The notes beneath the pieces were generated by a model. The model was not told where the DNA came from. It saw only the letters and a program-made list of their open reading frames with translations, and made no database searches. Positions 16,225 to 25,210 of a stretch of DNA of 64,000 nt are shown piece after piece. The position numbers were made by a program, and so were the translations under genes. Position 1 is the first letter of the stretch. Each line of letters begins with the position of its first letter. The stretch comes from Paraburkholderia phenoliruptrix (GTDB lineage Bacteria; Pseudomonadota; Gammaproteobacteria; Burkholderiales; Burkholderiaceae): NCBI RefSeq assembly GCF_902859825.1, contig NZ_CADIKB010000034.1, positions 1-64,000 on the forward strand, in the 5' to 3' direction.

Positions 16225-16241
16225 TGCACAAAAAATGTGCA
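16225..16241. promoter_or_regulatory. Putative NtrC binding site
   Basis: Perfect palindrome TGCACA-N5-TGTGCA, that is GCAC-N7-GTGC, the NtrC consensus. It lies about 230 bases upstream of the sigma-54 promoter of glnK, a normal enhancer distance. It is also just in front of ubiK. Confidence 0.65.
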
Positions 16242-16470
16242 GTGTTTCATTACGTCTGTGCCTCAGCTTTCGCCGTGCGCTCTGTTGGTGCGTCCATGCG
16301 GGCGCTGCTGCACCGCATGAGTCGCTTTGGTGCGTGCTCTTGCCGCGAAAGCCTGCGAACACTCTAGCAACGATCCCCGCCTCACGCCACCGGGCGGCCC
16401 GCGCGTTGGCCATCTGGACAAGGGCGGCTGAGCCCTTCGCGGGTCCGCACGGGCGCAGTCTGACACAACA

Positions 16471-16486
16471 TGGCATACGAGTTGCT
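16471..16486 (+). promoter_or_regulatory. Sigma-54 (-24/-12) promoter of glnK-amtB
   Basis: TGGCATACGAGTTGCT fits the consensus TGGCAC-N5-TTGCW with one mismatch and correct GG/GC spacing. Start of transcription would be near 16498, giving a leader of about 165 bases before glnK. Confidence 0.8.
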
Positions 16487-16590
16487 CTTACTGCCCCGCG
16501 CGCACTGGCGGCACTATTTTCCGGCAGCGCAACGAGACCACGCGAACAGGCTGCGAGTAGCGCCAGGCTTGCGCGAGCGGCTACAACGAG

Positions 16591-16646
16591 CTTACGCAAC
16601 GGTTACGCAAACGCTTACGCAACGGGTTAGCAACGGGTTAGCAACT
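16591..16646 (+). repeat. Short tandem repeats in the glnK leader
   Basis: Imperfect repeats of a TTACGCAAC / GGGTTAGCAAC unit (about five copies of 9-11 bases) immediately upstream of the glnK ribosome binding site (GAGGGG). Confidence 0.7.
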
Positions 16647-16661
16647 AAGCGAGGGGATTTC

Positions 16662-17000
16662 ATGAAACTCATCACCGCAATCATCAAGCCGTTCAAGCTC
16701 GATGAGGCACGCGAAGCCTTGTCGGCGATCGGCGTCTCGGGCATCACGGTCACCGAGGTCAAGGGGTTCGGCCGTCAGAAGGGCCATACGGAGCTGTATC
16801 GCGGCGCGGAGTACGTCGTCGATTTCCTGCCGAAGGTGAAGATCGAGGCGGCAGTCTCGGACGACATCGTCGACCAGGCGATCGAGGCGCTCGAGCGCGC
16901 GGCGCGCACGGGCAAGATCGGCGACGGCAAGATCTTCGTCACGCCGATCGAGCAGGTGGTCCGCATCCGCACCGGCGAGACCGGCGCGGACGCTCTGTAA
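16662..17000 (+). CDS. glnK: Nitrogen regulatory protein P-II (GlnK type)
   Basis: 112 residues, the standard P-II length, starting MKLITAIIKPFKLDEAREAL. The T-loop YRGAEYVVDFLPK contains the uridylylated Tyr51, and the C-terminal GDGKIFVTPIEQVVRIRTGE is the P-II signature. It senses 2-oxoglutarate and ATP/ADP and blocks AmtB when nitrogen is plentiful. The ATG at 16662 is preceded by GAGGGG; amtB follows after 44 bases. The sigma-54 promoter and NtrC site upstream predict induction on nitrogen limitation. Confidence 0.95.
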   Translation: MKLITAIIKPFKLDEAREALSAIGVSGITVTEVKGFGRQKGHTELYRGAEYVVDFLPKVKIEAAVSDDIVDQAIEALERAARTGKIGDGKIFVTPIEQVVRIRTGETGADAL

Positions 17001-17044
17001 CACCAAAAGATAGCGACACAGATAGCGACAAGAGGAAACGAAAG

Positions 17045-18541
17045 ATGCGCAAATTATTGATGTCCTTGCTGATGGCCGGTTCGCTGCTCGCGGGCGGTAT
17101 CGGGGCCGCCCTCGCGGACGACGCTTCAGCCCCCGCAGCCGCCTCGGCCGCTGCTTCCGACACGGCGGCAAGCGCGCCCGCAGCGGATGCGTCCGCGGCA
17201 CCGGCCGCCTCGGCACCCGCTGACGCGTCGGCTGCACCGGCAGCAAGCGCCGCGGCAGCTGCGCCGGCCGCATCGGACGCGGCTCCGGCTGCGCCCACCG
17301 CACCGTTCTCGGTCGATTCGTCCAAGATCAATTCCGGCGATACCGCCTGGATGCTGACCTCCACCGCGCTCGTCCTCTTCATGACGATCCCGGGCCTCGC
17401 GCTCTTCTACGGCGGCATGGTCCGCAAGAAGAACGTGCTGGCGACGCTCATGCAGAGCTTCGCAATCACCTGCCTCGTGACGATCATCTGGGCCGTGGTG
17501 GGCTACTCGCTCGCCTTCACGCCGGGCGGCTCGTTTATCGGCGGCTTCTCGCGCTTCTTCATGGCGGGGATGAACTACATCAAGGGCGACAAGGCGACCA
17601 CGCTGACCGTCAGCCATCTCGCGCCGACCATTCCGGAAACGGTCTACTTCGTCTATCAGATGACGTTCGCGATCATCACGCCGGCGCTGATCACAGGCGC
17701 GTTTGCCGACCGTATGAAGTTCTCGGCGATGCTCGTGTTCATGTCGCTGTGGTCGATCATCGTCTACGCGCCGATCGCGCACATGGTGTGGGAACCGACC
17801 GGCTGGCTGGCGACCGCAGGCATCCTCGACTTCGCGGGCGGCACGGTGGTGCACATCAACGCGGGTATCGCGGGTCTCGTCTGCTGTCTCGTGCTCGGCA
17901 AGCGCATCGGCTACGGCCGCGAAGCCATGGCTCCGCACAACCTCACGCTGACGCTGATCGGCGGCGCAATGCTGTGGGTGGGCTGGTTCGGCTTCAACGC
18001 AGGTTCGGCAGTCGCAGCGGACGGCCGTGCCGGTTTCGCGATGTTCGCAACGCAAGTGGCAACCGCGGCGGCAGCGCTCGCGTGGATGTTCGCCGAATGG
18101 GCCGCGAAGGGTAAGCCTTCGGTGCTCGGTATCGTGTCGGGCGCGGTGGCGGGTCTCGTCGCGATCACGCCGGCTTCGGGCTTCGTCGGCATGACGGGCT
18201 CGCTCGTGATCGGCATCGTCGCAGGCGTGGTCTGCTTCTGGTCGGCAACGTGGCTCAAGCACAAGCTCGGTTACGACGATTCGCTCGACGCCTTCGGCGT
18301 GCACTGCATCGGCGGTATCGTCGGCGCGCTGCTGACCGGCGTGTTCGCGGTCAAGGACATCGGCGGCTTCGACGGCAGCCTCGTGCTGCAGGCCAAGGGC
18401 GTCGTGACGACGCTGGTCTACAGCGGCGTGGTGAGCTTCGTCCTGCTGAAGATCATCGACATGGTGATGGGCATCCGCGTGACCGAAGAACAGGAACGCG
18501 AAGGTCTCGACGTCAGCCTGCACGGCGAACACGTCGAATAA
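17045..18541 (+). CDS. amtB: Ammonium transporter
   Basis: 498 residues. A signal peptide (1-25, ending ALA-DD) is followed by an unusual Ala/Ser/Pro-rich stretch at 27-87, then an Amt/MEP/Rh channel of eleven membrane segments: ALFYGGMVRKKN, DFAGGTVVHINAGIAGL with the pore His, and DDSLDAFGVHCIGGIVGALL with the second pore His. It conducts ammonium across the inner membrane and is gated by GlnK, encoded just upstream in the same operon. The low-complexity region would lie in the periplasm; its use is unknown. Confidence 0.96.
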   Translation: MRKLLMSLLMAGSLLAGGIGAALADDASAPAAASAAASDTAASAPAADASAAPAASAPADASAAPAASAAAAAPAASDAAPAAPTAPFSVDSSKINSGDTAWMLTSTALVLFMTIPGLALFYGGMVRKKNVLATLMQSFAITCLVTIIWAVVGYSLAFTPGGSFIGGFSRFFMAGMNYIKGDKATTLTVSHLAPTIPETVYFVYQMTFAIITPALITGAFADRMKFSAMLVFMSLWSIIVYAPIAHMVWEPTGWLATAGILDFAGGTVVHINAGIAGLVCCLVLGKRIGYGREAMAPHNLTLTLIGGAMLWVGWFGFNAGSAVAADGRAGFAMFATQVATAAAALAWMFAEWAAKGKPSVLGIVSGAVAGLVAITPASGFVGMTGSLVIGIVAGVVCFWSATWLKHKLGYDDSLDAFGVHCIGGIVGALLTGVFAVKDIGGFDGSLVLQAKGVVTTLVYSGVVSFVLLKIIDMVMGIRVTEEQEREGLDVSLHGEHVE

Positions 18542-18657
18542 CCAGGGTCTTTCGAGCCCGCGCTCCCGGGCTCGACGACCGCACGCCCTGGCACCCGCGC
18601 CGACCGGCGCGATGCGCCAGAGCGGCAACCAGCGGTAGCAACAAGCGCAGCGATTTG

Positions 18658-18682
18658 GCCCGCCTTCATGGCGGGCTTTTTT
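18658..18682 (+). terminator. Intrinsic terminator after amtB
   Basis: GCCCGCC-TTCAT-GGCGGGC followed by six T, about 115 bases after the amtB stop. Confidence 0.85.
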
Positions 18683-18831
18683 CTTGCTCGCCATCTTGTT
18701 AACAGCACTTTTTCCTGCCTATCATTGCGATAGGAAGAATGCATTCCGGCTAGCTTGCGAATGGAGAAACCATCCCCAAATGGGCAAAGCATTTGCTCTA
18801 CAATCTTTTTTCTCCAGTCTGCGAGTGATCA

Positions 18832-20121
18832 ATGGTTCCGCACCTAGTTACGGCGTTAAACGGCCCGCTGCTCGATCTCGAGCGGAAGATCCTCGACGCT
18901 ACGCCCGCCATCGAACGCTGGTTCCGGCTCGAGTGGCAGGAGCACACGCCGCCTTTCTACTGTTCCGTCGACTTGCGCAACGCGGGTTTCAAGCTTGCGC
19001 CCGTCGACACCAATCTGTTTCCCGGCGCATTCAATAATCTGCCGCAGGAAGTGCTGCCGCTCGCCGTGCAGGCCGCCATGGCGTCCATCGAAAAGATCTG
19101 CCCGGACGCGAAGAATCTGCTCGTCATTCCCGAGCGCCACACGCGCAACGCGTTCTATCTGGAGAACGTGGCCCGGCTCGCGGCGATCATGCGCCAGGCC
19201 GGCCTGAACGTGCGCTTCGGCACGCTCGACGAAAGCATCAACGGACCTGTCACCATTGCGCTGTCCGACGGCCAGAAGCTCGTGCTCGAACCGCTCGAGC
19301 GCTCGCAGCGGCGCCTCGGGCTCAAGAATTTCGACCCGTGCTCGATTCTGCTGAATAACGATTTGTCGGGCGGCATTCCGCCCGTGCTCGAGAATCTGCA
19401 CGAGCAGTATCTGCTGCCGCCGCTGCACGCGGGCTGGGCGGTTCGCCGCAAATCGACGCATTTCTCGTGTTATGACGACGTGGCGAAGAAGTTCGCGAAG
19501 ATGGTCGAGATCGATCCGTGGATGATCAACCCGTACTTTGCGCATGTCGAAGGCGTGGATTTTCAGGAGCGCACCGGCGAAGAAGCGCTGGCCGACGCGA
19601 TCGACGGCGTGCTGAAGAAGATTGCGAAGAAGTATCGCGAGTACGGCATCTCCGAAAAACCGTATGTCGTCATCAAATCCGATGCGGGCACTTATGGCAT
19701 GGGCGTCATGACGGTGCACGACGCGTCGGAAGTCGCGGCGCTCACCAAGCGCGAGCGGGCGAAGATGGCGGCTACGAAGGACGGCCTCGAAGTGCACGAC
19801 GTGATCGTCCAGGAAGGCGTGTACACGTTCGAGCGCATCGGCGAGGAAGTGGCCGAGCCGGTCGTCTACATGATCGACCGCTATGTGGTGGGCGGCTTCT
19901 ACCGCGTGCACGGCAGCCGTGAGCGCGATCAGAACCTGAACGCGCCCGGCATGCACTTCGTGCCGCTCGGCTTCGAGCACACGGCGCTGCCGGACGCGCA
20001 CGCGAAGCCGGGCGCGGCGCCGCCGAACCGCTTCTATATGTACGGCGTGGTGGCGCGGCTCGGTTTGCTGGCCGCCTCGGTCGAACTGGAAAAGACCGAT
20101 CCGGAAGCGATCCAGGTCTAA
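18832..20121 (+). CDS. gshA: Glutamate--cysteine ligase (proteobacterial GshA type)
   Basis: 429 residues; first step of glutathione synthesis, joining glutamate and cysteine with ATP. The sequence (FYCSVDLRNAGFKLAPVDTN, VIPERHTRNAFYLEN, VVIKSDAGTYGMGVMTV) belongs to the GshA family first described in Acidithiobacillus-like bacteria and not to the Escherichia coli GshA family. gshB follows 96 bases downstream in the same direction, so the two form an operon. The ATG at 18832 has only a weak ribosome binding site; no better in-frame start is seen. Confidence 0.93.
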   Translation: MVPHLVTALNGPLLDLERKILDATPAIERWFRLEWQEHTPPFYCSVDLRNAGFKLAPVDTNLFPGAFNNLPQEVLPLAVQAAMASIEKICPDAKNLLVIPERHTRNAFYLENVARLAAIMRQAGLNVRFGTLDESINGPVTIALSDGQKLVLEPLERSQRRLGLKNFDPCSILLNNDLSGGIPPVLENLHEQYLLPPLHAGWAVRRKSTHFSCYDDVAKKFAKMVEIDPWMINPYFAHVEGVDFQERTGEEALADAIDGVLKKIAKKYREYGISEKPYVVIKSDAGTYGMGVMTVHDASEVAALTKRERAKMAATKDGLEVHDVIVQEGVYTFERIGEEVAEPVVYMIDRYVVGGFYRVHGSRERDQNLNAPGMHFVPLGFEHTALPDAHAKPGAAPPNRFYMYGVVARLGLLAASVELEKTDPEAIQV

Positions 20122-20217
20122 GCGCTGCGGCGCATTGCCGGCCGCGCTGTTTTCACCCGCCACCTTCGCCGTCTTTCACGATTAACGCCAGGCCCAGCAG
20201 GGCGCAACGGGACCTTC

Positions 20218-21174
20218 ATGGACATTCTTTTCATCGCCGATCCGCTCACGCAGTTCAAGATCTACAAAGACTCCACTTACGCGATGATGGCCGAGGCGGC
20301 GCGCCGCGGTCATACGCTGTACACGTGCGAGCCGAAGCATCTGGCGTGGACGGGCGGCGACGTCGAAGCCAATGTGCAGCGCTTCGCGATTACCGGCGAC
20401 GTGACCGATCTGCATCGCGACGCATGGTATGCGGCGGAAAGCGCCGCGCCGCGCGCGCTCAGGAGCTTCAGCGCCGTCGTCATGCGCAAGGACCCGCCGT
20501 TCGACATGGAATACGTGACGTCCACGTGGCTGCTCGAATTGGCCGAGCGGGCGGGCGCGCGCATCTTCAACAAGCCGCAGGCGATCCGCGATCATTCGGA
20601 AAAGCTCGCCATCGGCGAGTTCGCGCAGTTCGTCGCGCCTACGCTCGTGACGCGCGACCCGGCGCGCCTGAGGGCATTCCATGAGCAGCATGGCGACGTG
20701 ATTCTGAAGCCGCTCGACGGCATGGGCGGAATGGGCGTGTTCCGCGTGAAGCCGGACGGCATGAACCTCGGCTCGATCATCGAAATGCTGAGCGACGACG
20801 GCGCGCGCTCGGTCATGGCGCAAAAGTTCATCCCCGAGATCAAGGACGGCGACAAACGGATTCTGCTGATCGGCGGCGAGGCGGTGCCCTATTCGCTCGC
20901 GCGCATTCCGCAGGGCAACGAGGTGCGCGGCAATCTCGCGGCCGGCGGGCTGGGCGTCGCGCGTCCACTCACGGAGCACGACCGCAAGATCGCGGACACG
21001 CTCGCGCCGGTGCTGGCGGCACGCGGTCTGCTGCTGGTTGGACTGGACGCGATCGGCGACTGGCTCACCGAGGTGAACGTGACGAGCCCGACGTGCTTCC
21101 GCGAGATCATGGATCAGACGGGCTTTGACGTCGCCGCGATGTTCGTCGACGCGCTGGAGCGCGCGGCAGGCTGA
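20218..21174 (+). CDS. gshB: Glutathione synthase
   Basis: 318 residues, ATP-grasp enzyme that adds glycine to gamma-glutamylcysteine. MDILFIADPLTQFKIYKDSTYAMM, MRKDPPFDMEYV, ILKPLDGMGGMGVFRV (the mobile ATP-grasp loop) and EVNVTSPTCFREI are the family marks. It is the second gene of the gshAB operon; the sequence GGGACC lies before the ATG. Confidence 0.96.
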   Translation: MDILFIADPLTQFKIYKDSTYAMMAEAARRGHTLYTCEPKHLAWTGGDVEANVQRFAITGDVTDLHRDAWYAAESAAPRALRSFSAVVMRKDPPFDMEYVTSTWLLELAERAGARIFNKPQAIRDHSEKLAIGEFAQFVAPTLVTRDPARLRAFHEQHGDVILKPLDGMGGMGVFRVKPDGMNLGSIIEMLSDDGARSVMAQKFIPEIKDGDKRILLIGGEAVPYSLARIPQGNEVRGNLAAGGLGVARPLTEHDRKIADTLAPVLAARGLLLVGLDAIGDWLTEVNVTSPTCFREIMDQTGFDVAAMFVDALERAAG

Positions 21175-21445
21175 GCGGCCCGGCTTGAAAGCGCGCCGCG
21201 GCGCCCAAACTGAGTGGTGGAATCCGCATGTTGTCCGCTGCGGGCGGGACATCGGCGTTGGCCCGAAAACGGGCCTGCTACAATGCCCGCTCTCCGCATC
21301 GATTTCGGGCGATGAGCCCCACGCGGAGCGCTCGGCATGGACCGCGGAGTGTTGAGCCCTCATGGCCAACGGCCGGCCGGGGGCGTGAGCATCTCGGACA
21401 AGGTTCCGACCCACGTTTGGGGCCGTCTTTTTGCAGTAGGCTGAC

Positions 21446-21934
21446 ATGGCAGGCATTCTGATCATTGCGCACGCTCCGTTCGCCACCGCGTTGCGCGACT
21501 GTATTTCGCATATTTACGGCGGTTTGCCGGCTCGCATCGGTGTGATCGACGTATCGCCCGACTGCGATCCCGCACAAATGGTTGCTTTCGCCGAGTCGGA
21601 GATTGCGCGCCTGAAAGAAGAAAACGGCGCGCTGGTGCTCACCGACATGTTCGGCGCGACGCCCGCGAACATTGCGGGGCGGCTTGCTTCGGTGCCGGAC
21701 GTGCGCGTGCTGTGCGGCGTCAATCTGCCGATGCTGGTGCGCGCGGTCTGTTATCGCGCGACGCCGCTCGACACGCTGGTGGACAAGGCGCTCGCCGGCG
21801 CGACGAAAGGCGTGCATGCTATCGGACCGGCAACGCCCGCGCCCGCCGAGGCGGCGGCGGTGACCGGAGACTGCCTGCCGGCCTTGCCGCCCGACGCGAA
21901 TCTCGCGCAAAAGAGCGGCCCGGCAGGTCTGTAG
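21446..21934 (+). CDS. PTS EIIA component, mannose/sorbose family (regulatory type)
   Basis: 162 residues. MAGILIIAHAPFATAL carries the phosphorylated His9; ALVLTDMFGATPANIA is the second signature of EIIA-Man proteins. About 35 extra residues at the C-terminus are Ala/Pro-rich. No EIIB/EIIC/EIID partner lies nearby; instead HPr and EI follow directly (21934, 22051, 22567). This layout in betaproteobacteria is generally taken as a regulatory phosphorelay and not a sugar transport system, but its targets here are unknown. Confidence 0.88.
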   Translation: MAGILIIAHAPFATALRDCISHIYGGLPARIGVIDVSPDCDPAQMVAFAESEIARLKEENGALVLTDMFGATPANIAGRLASVPDVRVLCGVNLPMLVRAVCYRATPLDTLVDKALAGATKGVHAIGPATPAPAEAAAVTGDCLPALPPDANLAQKSGPAGL

Positions 21935-22050
21935 GCGCCCCGCATGGCAAGCCGCGGCGCAACTCGCGCGGCGGCTTGCATCTCGATTCGCATTGCGCCT
22001 GAGCAGTTTCTTTTTTCACAACAACACTTACACGCGCTTCGGACCATCAC

Positions 22051-22320
22051 ATGCTGCAACAGGAAACGACTATCGTGAACAAGCTGGGGCTGCACGCGCG
22101 CGCGTCGGCCAAGTTGACGCAACTCGCAGGCAACTACCAGTCCGAAATCTGGATGAGCCGCAATGGCCGCCGTATCAATGCAAAAAGCATCATGGGCGTG
22201 ATGATGCTGGCGGCGGGTATCGGCAGCACGGTGCTGATCGAAACGGAAGGCGCCGACGAAAAGGAAGCCATGGACGCATTGTTGAAACTGATCGCCGATA
22301 AATTCGGTGAAGGTCAGTGA
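22051..22320 (+). CDS. ptsH: Phosphocarrier protein HPr
   Basis: 89 residues. His15 sits in KLGLHARASAKL and Ser46 in NAKSIMGVMMLAA, the sites for EI-dependent and kinase-dependent phosphorylation. It takes phosphate from EI, encoded downstream, and hands it to the EIIA encoded upstream. A terminator follows, so ptsI may rely on read-through or its own promoter. Confidence 0.95.
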   Translation: MLQQETTIVNKLGLHARASAKLTQLAGNYQSEIWMSRNGRRINAKSIMGVMMLAAGIGSTVLIETEGADEKEAMDALLKLIADKFGEGQ

Positions 22321-22350
22321 GCTTGCGAATCGCCATTGCGATGAATAACG

Positions 22351-22379
22351 ACGCCGCGGCTATCCGCGGCGTTTTTTTT
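22351..22379 (+). terminator. Intrinsic terminator between ptsH and ptsI
   Basis: ACGCCGCGG-CTAT-CCGCGGCGT followed by a run of T. It lies 31 bases after ptsH. Confidence 0.85.
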
Positions 22380-22566
22380 AGCGCGCGACAATACGCGTCA
22401 CAGCGCGAGCGGCGCGCTACGGGGCAGGCTTTTTCTACGCGCTTTCGTGCTGCGCTGCACACAGCATTCGTACACGTGAGCGACGGCGCGGAATTTATAA
22501 TGACGACGACAGTCTGAGAGCATTGCAGCGGTTTGCCGCGGCATCACACAACTAGAGGAGGTGCGC

Positions 22567-24315
22567 GTGTCGTTCACGCTGCATGGAATTCCCGTGTCAC
22601 GCGGTATTGCCATCGGGCGGGCTTATCTCATCGCCCCGGCTGCACTTGACGTAGACCACTATCTGATCGAACCCGCGCAGATCGAAAGCGAGGTCGAGCG
22701 GTTTCGCGCGGCCCAGCAACGCGTGCATGAAGAACTCGACGCGTTGCGCGCCGACCTTGCCGCAGACGCACCCAGCGAAATGGGCGCGTTCATCAACGTT
22801 CATTCCATGATCCTGAACGACGCCATGCTCGTTCAGGAAACCATCGACCTGATTCGCACGCGCCGCTACAACGTCGAGTGGGCGCTTACCGAGCAGCTCG
22901 AACGCCTGTCGCGTCATTTTGACGATATCGAAGACGAATACCTGCGCGAGCGTAAAGCCGACATCGAGCAAGTGGTGGAGCGCGTGCTGAAGGCGCTGGC
23001 GGGCGCGTCCGGCGCACTCGCGGACGGCGTGCACGGCGCCTGCGACGAGATGATCGTGGTCGCGCACGACATCGCGCCGGCCGACATGATGCAGTTCAAG
23101 ACGCAAACGTTTCAGGGTTTCGTCACCGACCTCGGCGGTCGCACGTCGCATACGGCTATCGTCGCGCGAAGCCTCGGCATTCCGGCTGCGGTCGGCGTGC
23201 AGCATGCGAGCGCGCTGATCCGTCAGGACGATCTGATCATCGTCGACGGCGATCATGGCATTGTGATTGTCGATCCCGCACCGATCGTGCTCGAGGAATA
23301 TTCGTACCGGCAAAGCGAAAAGGCGCTGGAGCAGCGCAAGCTGCAGCGCCTCAAATTTTCGCCCACGCAAACGCTGTGCGGCACGCGCATCGAGCTGTGC
23401 GCGAACATCGAGTTGCCGGAAGATGCGCGCGCCGCGCTCGATGCGGGCGCGACCGGCGTCGGCCTGTTTCGCACCGAGTTCCTGTTCATGAATCACAAGG
23501 ACCGGATGCCGGAAGAGGAGGAGCAATTCGAGGCGTATCGGCGCGCGGTCGAGTTGATGAACGGCCTGCCCGTCACAATCCGCACCATCGACGTCGGCGC
23601 GGACAAACCGCTCGATTCGATGAGCGGCGGCGACGGCTACGAGACGGCGCCGAACCCGGCGCTCGGGCTTAGGGCGATTCGCTGGAGCCTGTCCGAGCCG
23701 CAAATGTTCCTCACGCAACTACGGGCGATTCTGCGCGCGTCGGCGTTCGGCTCGGTGAAGATTCTGGTGCCCATGCTCGCGCATGCGCAGGAAATCGATC
23801 AGACGCTGGATCTGATTCGCGAAGCGAAGCGTCAGCTCGACGACGCGGGAATTGCCTACAACCCGAACGTGCAGGTCGGCGCGATGATCGAGATTCCGGC
23901 GGCTGCGATTGCATTGCCGCTGTTTCTCAAGCGGCTCGATTTCCTGTCGATCGGCACGAACGATCTGATCCAGTACACGCTCGCTATCGACCGCGCGGAC
24001 AACTCCGTCGCGCATCTTTACGATCCGCTGCACCCGGCCGTGCTGCATCTGATCGCGTTCACGTTGCGTGAGGCGAAGCGGGCGGGCGTGCCGGTGTCGG
24101 TGTGCGGCGAAATGGCGGGCGATCCGGCGTTGACGCGCCTGTTGCTCGGCATGGGCCTGACCGAGTTTTCCATGCATCCGAGCCAGTTGCTCGAGGTGAA
24201 GCAGGAAGTGTTGCGCTCGCATCTGAAAACGCTGGAGAAGCCGGTGGCCGACGTGCTCGCATCGTTCGAGCCGGAAGAAGTGCAAGCCGCGCTCAAGCGT
24301 GTCGCGCAAGCCTGA
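22567..24315 (+). CDS. ptsI: Phosphoenolpyruvate--protein phosphotransferase (enzyme I)
   Basis: 582 residues, transferring phosphate from phosphoenolpyruvate to HPr. The phosphorylated His is about residue 195 in LGGRTSHTAIVARS; the C-terminal half has the PEP-binding blocks (GLFRTEFLFM, FLSIGTNDLIQYTLAIDR, SVCGEMAGDP). The GTG at 22567 is preferred because AGAGGAG ends 6 bases before it; the GTG at 22561 directly abuts that sequence. It is the general EI of the EIIA-Man/HPr module and distinct from the fused enzyme at 50224-52815. Confidence 0.95.
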   Translation: MSFTLHGIPVSRGIAIGRAYLIAPAALDVDHYLIEPAQIESEVERFRAAQQRVHEELDALRADLAADAPSEMGAFINVHSMILNDAMLVQETIDLIRTRRYNVEWALTEQLERLSRHFDDIEDEYLRERKADIEQVVERVLKALAGASGALADGVHGACDEMIVVAHDIAPADMMQFKTQTFQGFVTDLGGRTSHTAIVARSLGIPAAVGVQHASALIRQDDLIIVDGDHGIVIVDPAPIVLEEYSYRQSEKALEQRKLQRLKFSPTQTLCGTRIELCANIELPEDARAALDAGATGVGLFRTEFLFMNHKDRMPEEEEQFEAYRRAVELMNGLPVTIRTIDVGADKPLDSMSGGDGYETAPNPALGLRAIRWSLSEPQMFLTQLRAILRASAFGSVKILVPMLAHAQEIDQTLDLIREAKRQLDDAGIAYNPNVQVGAMIEIPAAAIALPLFLKRLDFLSIGTNDLIQYTLAIDRADNSVAHLYDPLHPAVLHLIAFTLREAKRAGVPVSVCGEMAGDPALTRLLLGMGLTEFSMHPSQLLEVKQEVLRSHLKTLEKPVADVLASFEPEEVQAALKRVAQA

Positions 24316-24339
24316 TCGACTTTGCCTGCCTCAATGACA

Positions 24340-24362
24340 AACGCCGCACAATGTGCGGCGTT
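24340..24362. terminator. Bidirectional hairpin between ptsI and moeB
   Basis: AACGCCGCAC-AAT-GTGCGGCGTT between two convergent genes. The T runs on either side are short, so termination may be only partial. Confidence 0.6.
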
Positions 24363-24378
24363 GTGTTATGGGTTTTCG

Positions 24379-25143
24379 CTAGGTGCGCGCGACGTGGCGC
24401 TCACGGCAGACCGGGCAATCCGGCTGCCGCGCAATGCGCATGGTGGTCCATTCCATCCGCAGCGAATCGAGCATGGTCAGCCGGCCGGTAAGCGGCGTGC
24501 CGATCTGGCCGATGACCTTCAGCGCTTCCGCCGCCTGCATCGACCCGATGATGCCGACCGTCGGCGCGAACACGCCCATGGTAGAACACGCGACTTCCTC
24601 GAACGGCTGGTCTTCCGGAAACACGCACGCGTAGCAGGGCGAGGCTTCGTCGCGGAAATCGAAGGTGCTGATCTGGCCGTCAAAGCGCAACGCCGCGCCC
24701 GACACGAGCGGCACGCCGTGCTTCACGCACGCGCGGTTGATCGCGTGGCGCGTCGCGAAGTTGTCCGTGCAATCGAGTACGACCGTGGCGCCCGCCACTT
24801 CGCGATCGAGCCAGGCGTCGTCCACGCGTTCGGCGACCGCGTTCACCCGCACTTCGGGATTGATGCGCGCCAGCGTGTCGCGCCCGGACTCCACCTTCTT
24901 GCGTCCGACGGACGCGCTCACATGCAGGATCTGCCGTTGCAGATTGGTGAGGTCGACCGTGTCGGCATCCACGAGCGTCAAGCGCCCGACGCCCGCCGCC
25001 GCCAGGTACATCGCAGCAGGCGAACCCAGCCCGCCCGCGCCGACGATGATCGCGTGCGCGTCGATAAAGCGCTGCTGCGCCTCGATGCCGATTTCGTCGA
25101 CGAGAATGTGGCGGGAATAGCGGAGGAGTTGATCGTCATTCAT
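24379..25143 (-). CDS. moeB: ThiF/MoeB-family adenylyltransferase
   Basis: 254 residues from ATG 25143. YSRHILVDEIG opens the protein, then the nucleotide-binding GAGGLGSPAAMYLAAAGVG, VDLTNLQRQ and DCTDNF. Two CxxC pairs for zinc are present (CYAC and CPVC). It adenylates the C-terminal Gly-Gly of MoaD- or ThiS-like proteins for molybdopterin or thiamin synthesis; which one cannot be told from sequence alone. It lies downstream of ctpA on the same strand. Confidence 0.88.
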   Translation of the reverse strand: MNDDQLLRYSRHILVDEIGIEAQQRFIDAHAIIVGAGGLGSPAAMYLAAAGVGRLTLVDADTVDLTNLQRQILHVSASVGRKKVESGRDTLARINPEVRVNAVAERVDDAWLDREVAGATVVLDCTDNFATRHAINRACVKHGVPLVSGAALRFDGQISTFDFRDEASPCYACVFPEDQPFEEVACSTMGVFAPTVGIIGSMQAAEALKVIGQIGTPLTGRLTMLDSLRMEWTTMRIARQPDCPVCRERHVART

Positions 25144-25210
25144 GGCGGGAGCCGGTGTGTCTTCGCGGTGCACGGACCGCGAAGACACGCGAGGTGTGCT
25201 GCTTGCGTGA

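Noticed and set aside
16501..16520. A second sigma-54-like box (CTGGCGGCAC, then TTTTCC)
   Set aside because: The -12 GC is missing; the box at 16471 is far better.
17126..18694. Open frame of 522 codons opposite amtB
   Set aside because: Antisense shadow with Arg/His-rich composition; amtB is certain on the other strand.
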